Source of the DNA: Anaerolineales bacterium
GTDB lineage: Bacteria; Chloroflexota; Anaerolineae; Anaerolineales; Villigracilaceae
Length of the DNA stretch: 64,000 nt
Assembly (NCBI GenBank): GCA_030834895.1
Contig: JAUQXA010000018.1
Span: forward strand, 186,001-250,000
Direction of reading: 5' to 3'
Part shown: positions 8,276 to 17,014 of the stretch, piece by piece
How the letters are laid out: each line of letters starts with the position of its first letter
Numbering within the stretch: the stretch's first letter is position 1
Translations under genes and position numbers: made by a program
The notes under the pieces: generated by a model
What the model was told of the DNA's origin: nothing
Seen by the model: the letters and a program-made list of their open reading frames with translations, nothing else
Database searches by the model: none

Positions 8276-10282
8276 ATGATGCACGGACGCGCTGGCGGTA
8301 TGCTCAATCAAGAAACACTCAAGCCACGCAACCTGGGCGAAACGCTCGGTCGGCTTGGAAAATACTTCGGGCGCTTCTGGTACATGATCGCGCTGGCGGT
8401 GCTGTTCGTTGTCATTGCCACCTGGACTCAGGTGACCTCTCCCGAATTACTGGGGCAGGCAACCGATTGTTTCCTCGTCCCCGCTGGAGGAAGCGCCTTC
8501 GCCCAACTCGCCGCTCCCATGTCTGGTTCTGTTCAAAAATCAGAATCTAGTTGTTGGCTTGGGGGGACCGAAGACCCATCCACGTTGTCGTATTCGCGCC
8601 AGATTATTTACAAAGCCTATCATCTCAACGGGTATACGACTCCCGATCTTGCAACGGCAACGAATGCTGAACGTATCACAGGCATGTTCCGCTTGATCCT
8701 GATCGTCATCTCATTGTATGTGCTCGGCGCAGTTCTGACAGGCACAACTTTCTTCGCCATGGCGTGGACTGGTCAGCACGTACTGCGCTCGTTGCGCGTG
8801 GAAGTCTTTGAAAAATTACACTCGCTCTCGCTCAGTTACTATGCCGAACACGAAGCCGGCGATTTGATGAGCCGCATCACCAACGATACTTCGGCGATCG
8901 AGCAGGCATTTTCGTTTGCGCTGGTCAACGTCTTTAGCGGAATTTTGCTGTTGATTTGGGTGGCGTACAACATGCTGACCCTCAGCCTGCCGTTTGCTTT
9001 GCTTTCGCTTTCCGTTGCGCCGCTCATGTTTTTGGCGACTGTCTATTTCTCAGGCCAGGCGCGCAAAGCTTTCCGCGTTTCGCGCAAAGAGATCGGCAAC
9101 GTCAACGCCGAATTGCAGGAGACCATTTCATCCGTCCGCGAAGTGCAAGCCTTCAACCGCGCCGATGAAAACATCGAGCAGTTCAAGGAAGTCAATGCCG
9201 CCAACCGTGACGCCAACGTCACCGCCGTGGCGTACACCTCCGCGCTTGCACCGACACTTGAAGCGCTTTCGTATCTTGGACTTGCCATCGTCACAGGCGT
9301 CGGCGGCTGGTACCTGCTGACGGGTGACCTGCTCTTCGGCACGACCGTCACCATTGGCTTGGTCATCACCTTCCTCGCCTACGTTCAACGCTTCAACCAA
9401 CCCATTCAACAGATCGCCGTGCTGTGGACAAATATCCAAAATGCCGTTGCGGGCGCGGAACGCATCTTCACCATCCTCGACGAGAAGCCCGCTGTGGTTG
9501 ACAAGCCCAACGCCAAACCAATGACCGAGATCAGAGGCAAGGTTGAGTTCAACGAAGTCAGCCACGAATATGAAGACGGCGTGCCTGTCTTGAACAAGGT
9601 TTCATTCACTGCCGCAGTTGGACAGACCATCGCCATCGTCGGTCCCACGGGTGCTGGCAAGACCACCATCATCAACTTGCTGCCACGCTTCTATGATGTG
9701 ACCCACGGCTCAGTCAAAATTGACGGCGTGGATGTGCGCGATGTGACAGCAGAATCTATCCGCAAGCAGGTGGGCGTGGTTTTGCAAGATACCTTCCTGT
9801 TCAGCGCCTCGGTCATGGATAACATCCGCTTTGGTCGCCCCGACGCCACCGATGAGGAAGTCTATGCCGCCGCCAAACTCGCCAACGCGGATTCGTTCAT
9901 CGAACGCCTGCCCGAAAAATATGAGACGGTCCTGGGCGAACGCGGTTCTGGTTTGAGCCAGGGACAGCGGCAGTTGCTTTCGATTGCCCGCGCCGCGCTC
10001 GCAGATCCGCGCGTGCTGATTCTGGACGAAGCCACCTCCAGCGTGGACACCCGCACCGAGCGTCTCATCCAAAAGGCATTCGACCAATTACTCGAAGGAC
10101 GTACTTCGTTTGTCATCGCCCACCGTCTGTCCACCATCCGCAATGCGGATATGATTCTCGTCCTGAAGGATGGTCAGATCATCGAGCGCGGCAAACATGA
10201 CGACCTGCTGGCAAAGAAGGGCTTTTACTACGATTTGTATATGAGCCAGTTCAAGCGGCAGGAGGAAATGGAAGTTGCATAA
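8276..10282 (+). CDS. ABC exporter half-transporter with the catalytic Walker B
   Basis: A 668-residue partner of the preceding subunit: six membrane helices, then an NBD with Walker A (G-P-T-G-A-G-K-T at ~455), Walker B L-D-E-A with the catalytic Glu (~583), and H-loop I-A-H-R (~614). Its signature is altered to L-S-Q-G-Q. In a heterodimer this altered signature would face the degenerate Walker motifs of the first subunit, exactly the asymmetric pattern of BmrCD or TM287/288-type exporters. An extra extracytoplasmic insert of ~70 residues between helices 1 and 2 contains two cysteines. GAGGTG precedes the ATG. The transported substrate is unknown; a drug or lipid is most likely from the family. 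Confidence 0.88.
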   Translation: MMHGRAGGMLNQETLKPRNLGETLGRLGKYFGRFWYMIALAVLFVVIATWTQVTSPELLGQATDCFLVPAGGSAFAQLAAPMSGSVQKSESSCWLGGTEDPSTLSYSRQIIYKAYHLNGYTTPDLATATNAERITGMFRLILIVISLYVLGAVLTGTTFFAMAWTGQHVLRSLRVEVFEKLHSLSLSYYAEHEAGDLMSRITNDTSAIEQAFSFALVNVFSGILLLIWVAYNMLTLSLPFALLSLSVAPLMFLATVYFSGQARKAFRVSRKEIGNVNAELQETISSVREVQAFNRADENIEQFKEVNAANRDANVTAVAYTSALAPTLEALSYLGLAIVTGVGGWYLLTGDLLFGTTVTIGLVITFLAYVQRFNQPIQQIAVLWTNIQNAVAGAERIFTILDEKPAVVDKPNAKPMTEIRGKVEFNEVSHEYEDGVPVLNKVSFTAAVGQTIAIVGPTGAGKTTIINLLPRFYDVTHGSVKIDGVDVRDVTAESIRKQVGVVLQDTFLFSASVMDNIRFGRPDATDEEVYAAAKLANADSFIERLPEKYETVLGERGSGLSQGQRQLLSIARAALADPRVLILDEATSSVDTRTERLIQKAFDQLLEGRTSFVIAHRLSTIRNADMILVLKDGQIIERGKHDDLLAKKGFYYDLYMSQFKRQEEMEVA

Positions 10283-10325
10283 TCGTCAGTTTGGGGTGGC
10301 AGCGGCTTAATGAGTTATGAATAAT

Positions 10326-10359
10326 AAAAACGAGCAACAGGAGGCTGTCGCTCGTTTTT
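10326..10359. terminator. Bidirectional terminator between exporter and minus-strand gene
   Basis: Arms AAAAACGAGC and GCTCGTTTTT extend into a stem of about 15 pairs with one mismatch and a GAGG loop. A T-run on each strand lets it end both the exporter transcript and the convergent minus-strand membrane-protein transcript. Confidence 0.85.
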
Positions 10360-10390
10360 GATTTAGGGCTATGGAAACAGGCTAATTTCA

Positions 10391-11482
10391 TTACCTCGTA
10401 AAGAATTTCAGTATTTTGTCGAGGTTCGCCAACATAAAACCGAGCAGGGGCAACATGAGTTGGTTTAAGAAATTAAGCCCGGCCTTCAAATCCAAAGGGG
10501 AACTTTGGGTGTTGCGAATCCGCTCGTGCAAATCCATCAGTCGATTGATTGCATCAGTGGTTTCTTTTTCAGTCAGTTTCCCACTGGTGCGCAAAACACG
10601 GATTTCGGACTGAATTTCATTCAGCGTTTTCCATTTGATGGTGGAGACAATTTTCCCTAGGGCCCTCTGGTTGACGATGAATTGGGTGGTAATTATGCTC
10701 CAGCCCAGCGCCAGAATAATGACCACCACTTGAGCCGCCGGACCTCCAGTCAAGACATCTGCCATGGTTATTAAGGCGAAGTAAGCGGCGACACTATAGA
10801 TAAACCCGCTTAACATGTGCGTCAAATGACCGATTACTTCTGAATGGACCGGGTCTACTTCATGCAATTTATATTTATAGCCACCTAGATGGAGCGGCAA
10901 TTTGATTATCCATACCAGGTAATACAAGGCGATTCCAAGAATCCCACCGACAAAGATTGCGGCGATGATAAATCCAATCCCAATAAACATGCCGAAGGCA
11001 AGACTGAGCCAAGATGTGCTAATCAAAGGCCAGGCAATCGCCACACCAATGGCAATCCCGATGGGTTTCTGTAATGTCCAACCGCTTTCCAGCCATTGCT
11101 GCAAGTCGTTTAAATCGTCAATGGATTCAATGGCTTCTATCAGAAAGCCATCTATGTTCTTGATAATAAAACCGAGCGCAAAGTGAAAGGCAACGAATCC
11201 CACCACTCCTAATTCAACCGCCATTGCCTCCGCAATCCCAACTACTTTCCACGATGCAGTTTCTTCCAGCAACCATCTTGCGAATAGTGTCGGCAGGATG
11301 CAGATTAAGGCAAGCACAACGGCGCAAAAAAACCATGGTAGCGGGGTTTTCCTGTGTATTATCTTTCGAATGACTAAATCGATTTTGTTCAAGACCAGTG
11401 TTGGCAATATCTTGTCCCTGTTAGCCAAAATTTCGCGCTTCAAAGCCGCGCGCTTTTCCAAAAGAGCTAAGTCTGTAGACAT
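10391..11482 (-). CDS. Hypothetical multi-pass membrane protein
   Basis: A 363-residue protein. A charged N-terminal segment (A-L-L-E-K-R-A-A-L-K-R-E-I) is followed by hydrophobic stretches at ~45-65, ~85-105, ~140-185 (two helices), ~225-275 (two helices) and a last helix near the C-terminus. A charged helical region (~285-330) with K-L-T-E-K-E-T-T-D-A-I is likely cytosolic. The start was set at the ATG with GGAGG six bases upstream; the longer open frame would add 35 residues without support. No family is recognised. Terminators lie on both sides, so it is probably transcribed alone. Confidence 0.7.
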   Translation of the reverse strand: MSTDLALLEKRAALKREILANRDKILPTLVLNKIDLVIRKIIHRKTPLPWFFCAVVLALICILPTLFARWLLEETASWKVVGIAEAMAVELGVVGFVAFHFALGFIIKNIDGFLIEAIESIDDLNDLQQWLESGWTLQKPIGIAIGVAIAWPLISTSWLSLAFGMFIGIGFIIAAIFVGGILGIALYYLVWIIKLPLHLGGYKYKLHEVDPVHSEVIGHLTHMLSGFIYSVAAYFALITMADVLTGGPAAQVVVIILALGWSIITTQFIVNQRALGKIVSTIKWKTLNEIQSEIRVLRTSGKLTEKETTDAINRLMDLHERIRNTQSSPLDLKAGLNFLNQLMLPLLGFMLANLDKILKFFTR

Positions 11483-11562
11483 GTTGCCCTCCGCAACCCG
11501 GTTTTTGCCAATCTTTCCACTAAAAGTATACAACCAATGACTTGGGTTTGTGCCGTGCAATG

Positions 11563-11595
11563 AAAAACGAATGACGGGACCCGCCACTCGTTTTT
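11563..11595 (-). terminator. Terminator of the DUF362 gene
   Basis: A 15-base stem (11563-11577 with 11581-11595) ends in a T-run. Two mismatched pairs on the plus strand become G-U pairs on the minus strand, so it is best formed in the minus-strand transcript that carries the DUF362 gene, ~30 bases after its stop codon. Confidence 0.75.
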
Positions 11596-11625
11596 TTACT
11601 TAACTTGCACCTTTCTACTTTCCCG

Positions 11626-12789
11626 TCAATGCGCCGCGATGTACTGCATGGATGAGCGCTCCACCTTCTCCACTGGCAGGACATCCACCAGTTCATACTC
11701 ACGCGAGCCGAGACCAAGCTTCTCGCCGTATTCCACCACTTTGTATGGGTCTTTATACGGACCATGCAGCCAGCGGAAGGGATGTCCCTCGCGGGTGTGG
11801 ACTTCCATGGATGTGGGGATATTCTCTTCGATGAGCCGCGTCTGTGCGATGATATCCAGCGTGGCTTGCTCGATGGCGACAATGTCGTCCGAGCCGAAGA
11901 CTCCGGCGTCGGGGAGAATCTGCATCGAGGTGAAGCCAAAGCAGTCGCAGACGGGGGTCATGTGCGTGGCAAGGTTGAGATGGGTCACCTTTTCGGGAGC
12001 GAAGGTCGAAAGTGTAATATCCACCGAGATGGCACAAGCCTCCTGGAAGGTATGGAAGTTCACAGGGTTAATGAACAGGCCTCCCTCAGGAGCAACACGC
12101 AAGCATCGTCCGCATTGATTGCACTGTTCCATGTGCAAATGCAACTCGCCAGGTTTCTCCTTATCCTCCACAACCGCTTCAAATGGACACGCCTCGGTAA
12201 TTTTCTTGAGCATGGATTTGTCGGGGCATTTTTCGGGGAACCAGTATTGATCGTAGTGCATGGCGTCGTGCATGGCACTGCGGGTTTTCCCCGCCATGCA
12301 GCCCAATGCAATATTCTTGAACGCCGCGCCAAAGCCGCAGCTGGGATGTCCCTTGACGTGGGCGAAGTTGATCATGAACGTCGAGTCTTGAATGAGACCT
12401 GAGACATTCCAGCTCTTGATGCTTTTATAAGGACGTTCGTGCTCGTAGAAATACTTTTCATCGGGACCCGCGGCGGGATACACAGGGCAACCAATCGCTT
12501 CCGAAGCATAGCCGCGAGTCTCCGCGCCCGCCACGTCCCAGTTGACATCCACCACGAACGGCTTGCCGCCTCCATCCTTGACAGCCTGCACCACGCGCCG
12601 CACGAAGACGGGGTGAATGGTGGAATAACTCATGTTGTTGCCCGTGTGCATCTTGATGACGACGGTCTCCTTGTTCACGCGGTCGCGGATGTGAAGCTGG
12701 TCGATGATTAAGTCCAGTTTGGCGGGTAATGTTTCCTTGGCATCCAGCCGCGCCTGACGTGCGGAACCGAAAAATACTTTGCTTGGCAT
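11626..12789 (-). CDS. DUF362 iron-sulfur protein
   Basis: A 387-residue protein matching the DUF362 family, with the G-N-N-M-S-Y-S-T-I-H-P region, H-V-K-G-H-P-S-C-G-F-G-A-A-F-K-N-I-A-L-G-C and a ferredoxin-like motif near residue 220. That motif reads C-N-Q-C-G-R-C-L-R-V-A-P: three cysteines are kept, but the usual fourth is Ala. An E-A-C-P-F segment ~25 residues earlier may supply another ligand. DUF362 proteins are cytosolic and poorly characterised; some are annotated as ferredoxins in anaerobes. AAGGA precedes the ATG. No redox partner is adjacent. Confidence 0.8.
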   Translation of the reverse strand: MPSKVFFGSARQARLDAKETLPAKLDLIIDQLHIRDRVNKETVVIKMHTGNNMSYSTIHPVFVRRVVQAVKDGGGKPFVVDVNWDVAGAETRGYASEAIGCPVYPAAGPDEKYFYEHERPYKSIKSWNVSGLIQDSTFMINFAHVKGHPSCGFGAAFKNIALGCMAGKTRSAMHDAMHYDQYWFPEKCPDKSMLKKITEACPFEAVVEDKEKPGELHLHMEQCNQCGRCLRVAPEGGLFINPVNFHTFQEACAISVDITLSTFAPEKVTHLNLATHMTPVCDCFGFTSMQILPDAGVFGSDDIVAIEQATLDIIAQTRLIEENIPTSMEVHTREGHPFRWLHGPYKDPYKVVEYGEKLGLGSREYELVDVLPVEKVERSSMQYIAAH

Positions 12790-12883
12790 GAGGTTATCCT
12801 TTTTAGAGGTGATGACTTATTATAGAGCATCAGCGCGTTATTTTGCACATGAAGAATGACACTTTAAAGATACAATCCTGTTC

Positions 12884-13240
12884 ATGAAAATCCTCACCAA
12901 AATCCATCGTTCCAATGGAGTCAACATAACAGGCAGGACCGTTCACCGTTACCGCTGTCCGTGCCGTCATCCTGCGCGGACGCGAACTGCTGATGGCCCA
13001 CTCCACCAAAGTGGGCGATTATAAATTCCCTGGCGGTGGCGCGGACGAAGGCGAATCACACGAGCAGGCTTTGGCGCGCAAAAATTGGACGATTACGAAA
13101 GGGATTTGGGTTTCAAACCAATCTGGGTGGAAATCGACTTTGCCATCTCGACAAATCGCTCCCTGCTTGGTCTATCAACTCCACCCGAATGGCTAGAGCG
13201 TGAAGTATTTGTCCTCGAATATCTCAGTAAAACAATATAA
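12884..13240 (+). pseudogene. Decayed Nudix hydrolase
   Basis: Three reading-frame pieces add up to one Nudix protein. The first begins at ATG 12884 (M-K-I-L-T-K-I-H-R). A frameshift near 12942 leads into V-T-A-V-R-A-V-I-L-R-G-R-E-L-L-M-A-H-S and the first half of the Nudix box (G-G-G-A-D-E-G-E-S-H-E-Q-A-L-A-R). The box then breaks at ~13080, where the R-E-x-x-E-E-x-G part is missing. A third frame resumes with D-L-G-F-K-P-I-W-V-E-I-D and ends E-V-F-V-L-E-Y-L at 13240. Loss of the catalytic glutamates means the product cannot be active. Confidence 0.75.
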
Positions 13241-13250
13241 CCATCCTCCG

Positions 13251-13270
13251 CCCTGAGCGAAGTCGAAGGG
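13251..13270. repeat. Single arm of the CTGAGCG-AGTCGAAG repeat
   Basis: This arm, CCCTGAGCGAAGTCGAAGGG, matches one arm of the inverted repeat at 6114-6163 apart from one base. It lies in the ~36 bases between the Nudix remnant and the end of the convergent HAD gene. Confidence 0.55.
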
Positions 13271-13276
13271 TGTCTG

Positions 13277-13939
13277 TTATTTCAAGACATCCAGCAGTTT
13301 TGTCGTGTCTACCAGAATCAAATCCGCGCCCATCTTTCTCAACTCGGGTTCTTCGCCAAAGCCGCACAGCACACCCACAGTTTGCGCCCCGGCGGATTTG
13401 CCCGCGCGGATATCCACTGTCGTGTCGCCGATCATCAGGCAGGCTTCGGGAGCGACCTTCATCTTTTGTGCGGCAAGCAGAATCGGGTCAGGGTATGGCT
13501 TGGTATGCTCCGCCGATAGACCGGTGACGATCACATCGAAATATTTGACCAGGTCAAACTGTTCGAGAAAAGCCATCGTGCCTTTTTCATCACGCGCGCT
13601 GACCACTGCCATCGGATAACGTCCGTGTAGTTGCTTGAGCATTTCATCCACGCCTGGGATAAGCAGGAATCTTTTTGGCTTGAACTTGCGGCGGCGGGAT
13701 ATCCAGTGGATGACCGCAATCATCTCATCGTCAATGCCAAGGGTATCTGCCAAACCAAGCAATGCGTTGCCGGGCGCTTCGATCCACATGATGAAGCGTC
13801 GCGCGGCATGGACAGGGTCTTTGAACAGAACACGAGGGAAGAAGCGGGAGACCTTCCGAGTGTACAGGTCGTCGGTATCGCTCAAGGTTCCATCGACATC
13901 GAAGCACAGGGCCTGTATGTAAGATAAATCAAGGGACAT
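13277..13939 (-). CDS. HAD-family phosphatase, phosphoglycolate phosphatase-like
   Basis: A 220-residue HAD superfamily hydrolase. Motif I is F-D-V-D-G-T-L (nucleophile Asp ~14), motif II is V-S-A-R (~117), and motif IV is M-I-G-D-T-T-V-D-I-R (~172). The helical cap between motifs I and II is of the C1 type found in Gph/PGMB-like enzymes, though motif I here is followed by S-D-T-D-D-L. Such enzymes hydrolyse small phosphate esters; phosphoglycolate or a nucleotide is possible but unproven. It diverges from the histidine kinase gene and has no close partner. Confidence 0.85.
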   Translation of the reverse strand: MSLDLSYIQALCFDVDGTLSDTDDLYTRKVSRFFPRVLFKDPVHAARRFIMWIEAPGNALLGLADTLGIDDEMIAVIHWISRRRKFKPKRFLLIPGVDEMLKQLHGRYPMAVVSARDEKGTMAFLEQFDLVKYFDVIVTGLSAEHTKPYPDPILLAAQKMKVAPEACLMIGDTTVDIRAGKSAGAQTVGVLCGFGEEPELRKMGADLILVDTTKLLDVLK

Positions 13940-14015
13940 GGATTAATTGTACCAAAGGGACTATACTTTGGTTTCTGGCATATAAAAATGCCGAGAAGTA
14001 TGATTTAATAAGCAT

Positions 14016-16142
14016 ATGGCAGTAGACCGGTCTCAATCCCTGCTCGAATTGTTGATCAATATCAGCCGCGAGGTCGCCACCGCATTGGACCTGCGCACCG
14101 TGTTGCAGCGCCTGCTTTTCGCGGTCATGCAGTATGTGGGCGGGGAGCGCAGCAGCATCATTGTATTGGATGACAATGGAAAGCCCGTGGACGCGACCAT
14201 CGTCTATGGGAAACAACTTCATGAGCATACCACCCAACAGCTGCGCGATACCGTTGAGCGCGGACTTGCGGGATGGGTGGTGCAGTATCGAAAACCTGCG
14301 CTGTTGCCGGATACCACCAAGGATCAGCGTTGGCTGCGCCGCGCGGACGACTCTGCCAGCAAAACCGGAGCGAAATCTGCCATCTGTGTGCCGTTGATGG
14401 CGCGTGAACGATTGGTTGGGGTGTTGACTCTTGTTCACCCAATCCCGAATACATTCAACGAGCATCACCTTGAATTGATGCAGGCCATTGCTGATCAGGC
14501 AAGTGTGGCCGTTCTGAACGCGCGTTTATATACCGAGAGTCAGCGCACAGCCCGTGTAATGACGGCATTGGCTGAGGCGGCGGCCGCGATCAATACTTCA
14601 CTCGAAATGCCGGATGTCTGGCGGCGTGTACTCAACCAGACCATGCAAGCCTTGCAGGTCGAGACTGTAGCCCTGGCTTTGATCGACAGCGTGAGTTATG
14701 ACCTTGTCTTCCATGCCGCGGCCGGAAATAACTCGGAAAAGATTTCAGGCAGGCATATCCCCGCTGGACAGGGTTTGACGGGAATGGTTGTGAGCAAGGG
14801 ACAAGGGGTGGTGATTCCATCCGTCAAACAGGATCCCCGTTTTAACATGGCGGAACATCTTGGTGAGATCGAAATGCGGTCCATGGCTATTGCCCCGATC
14901 CAGTCGCAGGGAAAAGTCACCGGCGTATTGATGGCGATCAACCCTGTTTCCGGTGCCTTCGATCCGGATGCGATGCTGGTGATGACTGGACTGGGCAGCC
15001 TCGCCGGGACGACGATTCAAAATGCCCAATTTTTGTCCAGATTACAAAAAGCGCACCAGCGTTACCGGGAGTTATTCGAAGATAGTGTCGACCCAATCCT
15101 GATCACGGATTGGGAAGGCAGGGTGCTGGAGGTGAACCGTCAGGCTGTGGAGTTGAGTGGCTACAGTAGCGAGGCGCTGCACTCGATGAATATCAAGCAA
15201 TTACACGAGGTCAAACAGAATAAAACAGGCTCGAAATTCGAAACGCTCAGGAACAGCGGCGAATGCAGTTACGAATCCGTCCTCTATCAGCAGAACGAAG
15301 GCGCAAGACCGATTGAAGTCCACGCGCACCGTGTCGAGTTTGAAGGGGCCGATCTGGTGCAATGGATCCTGCGCGACATTGCCGAACGAAAGGAACTCGA
15401 CGCCCTCAAGGATGACATGATCGCCATGATCTATCATGACCTTCGCTCGCCACTTGGCAATATTGTTTCAAGCCTTGAATTGATGGACAGTGTGCTCCCG
15501 CCGGATGAAACCCTGCGCACCATGCTGAACATTGCCAGAAATTCCACGGCGCGCATCCAGCGCCTGGTTAATTCACTGCTCGATATCAGCCGCCTTGAAT
15601 CCGGACAGCCCATCGCGGACCAATATGCCATAGACCCGCTCGTCCTGATTCGTGAAGCGCTTCGTGATGTTGAACCATCTGCGGCGGGACGGCATCAAAC
15701 GTTGGAAAACAAAGCAGTAGGCGTCCTTCCACTCATCTGGGTGGATGTGGATATGACTCATCGCGTGTTTATCAATTTATTGGAAAACGCGATCAAGTAC
15801 ACGCCTTCGGGTGGGCGGGTTGAAATTGGAGCACAAACCACCAGTGGAACTTCCGTCAAGTTTTGGGTGCGCGACAACGGTCCCGGCATTTCAGCGGCAG
15901 ACCGTGAACGGATCTTTGAAAAGTTTACCCGCCTGCGTGGCAAGGATGCTCCAAGCGGACTTGGGGTTGGGCTGGCATTTTGCAAGCTGGCCGTACAGGG
16001 GCATGGCGGACAGATTTGGGTGGAGAGCGAGTCAGGCAAAGGTACCACCTTCTGGTTGACCCTGCCTGTGGCCCAAAGACCGGCAACGGGACAACTCAAG
16101 CGACAAACCGGCAGACTGGTGATGAAGGAACAAAGAAGATAA
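14016..16142 (+). CDS. Soluble GAF-GAF-PAS sensor histidine kinase
   Basis: A 708-residue kinase without membrane helices, so it senses cytosolic signals. Two GAF domains (~10-160 and ~185-340) are followed by a PAS domain (~350-455), a HisKA helix with the phospho-accepting His at residue 474 (I-Y-H-D-L-R-S-P-L), and an HATPase domain. That domain has the N box L-L-E-N-A-I-K-Y-T, the G1 box D-N-G-P-G-I, the F box F-E-K-F and the G2 box G-L-G-V-G-L-A. No response regulator gene is next to it. The MBL-fold gene follows after 11 bases and is likely co-transcribed. The ligand of the GAF domains cannot be told from sequence. Confidence 0.9.
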   Translation: MAVDRSQSLLELLINISREVATALDLRTVLQRLLFAVMQYVGGERSSIIVLDDNGKPVDATIVYGKQLHEHTTQQLRDTVERGLAGWVVQYRKPALLPDTTKDQRWLRRADDSASKTGAKSAICVPLMARERLVGVLTLVHPIPNTFNEHHLELMQAIADQASVAVLNARLYTESQRTARVMTALAEAAAAINTSLEMPDVWRRVLNQTMQALQVETVALALIDSVSYDLVFHAAAGNNSEKISGRHIPAGQGLTGMVVSKGQGVVIPSVKQDPRFNMAEHLGEIEMRSMAIAPIQSQGKVTGVLMAINPVSGAFDPDAMLVMTGLGSLAGTTIQNAQFLSRLQKAHQRYRELFEDSVDPILITDWEGRVLEVNRQAVELSGYSSEALHSMNIKQLHEVKQNKTGSKFETLRNSGECSYESVLYQQNEGARPIEVHAHRVEFEGADLVQWILRDIAERKELDALKDDMIAMIYHDLRSPLGNIVSSLELMDSVLPPDETLRTMLNIARNSTARIQRLVNSLLDISRLESGQPIADQYAIDPLVLIREALRDVEPSAAGRHQTLENKAVGVLPLIWVDVDMTHRVFINLLENAIKYTPSGGRVEIGAQTTSGTSVKFWVRDNGPGISAADRERIFEKFTRLRGKDAPSGLGVGLAFCKLAVQGHGGQIWVESESGKGTTFWLTLPVAQRPATGQLKRQTGRLVMKEQRR

Positions 16143-16153
16143 TCAGGAGAAGC

Positions 16154-17014
16154 ATGCAGGAAATAGCGACCAATATTTATATTGAAGATGAATTTCACGG
16201 CGTTACATTGGGAGTGATTGTCACCCCGCGCGGACTGATTCAAATTGATGCCCCCCCTTCCCCTGAAGATGCCCGTTCATGGCGGGCAGCGCTCATGAAT
16301 CTCGGCGGCGGCATGGAGCGTGTACTGGTTAACCTCGATGCGCATCCCGACAGGACGCTCGGCGCCCGCGCCATGGATTGCATTGTGATCGCGCATGAAA
16401 AAACCGCCAATACCTTCCGCACGCGCCCCAACACATTCAAGGCGCAAGGGGAGGAAACCGGCGCGGATTGGGAATCCATCTCCGGCTTGGGGAGTGTGCG
16501 CTGGGTTCCGCCTGAAATTTCGTTCTTAAATCAAATGACCCTTCATTGGGGCGGTTCACCTGTGTTGATCGAGCACCACCCGGGACCTGCAAACGGTTCC
16601 ATCTGGGTGCGCCTGCCCGAGGAAAAAATCGTCTTTATTGGTGACGCGGTGCTGAAGAATCAGCCGCCGTTCCTTGCGGGCGCAAACCTTGCCGATTGGA
16701 TTTCCTCGCTCAACCTTTTGCTCAGTCCGGCATTCAAGGGATACACCATCGTCAGTGGACGTGGCGGCGTGGTCACAACAGCTGCGATCAAGACCCAGTT
16801 GGATTTCATCAAACATGTTCATGACAAATTGGAAAAACTCACGGCGAAGAAGCCCAACCCGGCCGCAATCGAAAAACTGGTCAATTCGCTCCTGATCTGG
16901 TTCAAAGCCCCAGCCGCTCGTCAAAAGCAATTTGCACAGCGCCTGCGTTATGGACTGCTGCACTACAACTCCCGTCCGAGCCATGCCTCCGGACAATTCA
17001 CCGAAAGTCAATAA
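16154..17014 (+). CDS. Metallo-beta-lactamase-fold hydrolase-like protein
   Basis: This 286-residue protein resembles a metal-dependent MBL-fold hydrolase in its strand order: V-T-P-R-G-L-I-Q-I-D-A-P-P, N-L-D-A-H-P-D-R-T, I-E-H-H-P-G-P and I-V-F-I-G-D-A-V. The canonical H-x-H-x-D-H motif is only partly present (D-A-H-P-D-R), so metal binding may be incomplete. The start at 16154 is taken from AGGAG five bases upstream; a much longer in-frame opening overlaps the kinase gene and is not credible. The stop codon touches the start of the asparaginase gene, indicating translational coupling. Substrate unknown. Confidence 0.75.
   Translation: MQEIATNIYIEDEFHGVTLGVIVTPRGLIQIDAPPSPEDARSWRAALMNLGGGMERVLVNLDAHPDRTLGARAMDCIVIAHEKTANTFRTRPNTFKAQGEETGADWESISGLGSVRWVPPEISFLNQMTLHWGGSPVLIEHHPGPANGSIWVRLPEEKIVFIGDAVLKNQPPFLAGANLADWISSLNLLLSPAFKGYTIVSGRGGVVTTAAIKTQLDFIKHVHDKLEKLTAKKPNPAAIEKLVNSLLIWFKAPAARQKQFAQRLRYGLLHYNSRPSHASGQFTESQ

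Noticed and set aside
15980..16153. Longer N-terminus for the MBL-fold protein inside the kinase gene
   Set aside because: It overlaps the conserved ATPase domain of the kinase in another frame, and AGGAG points to ATG 16154.
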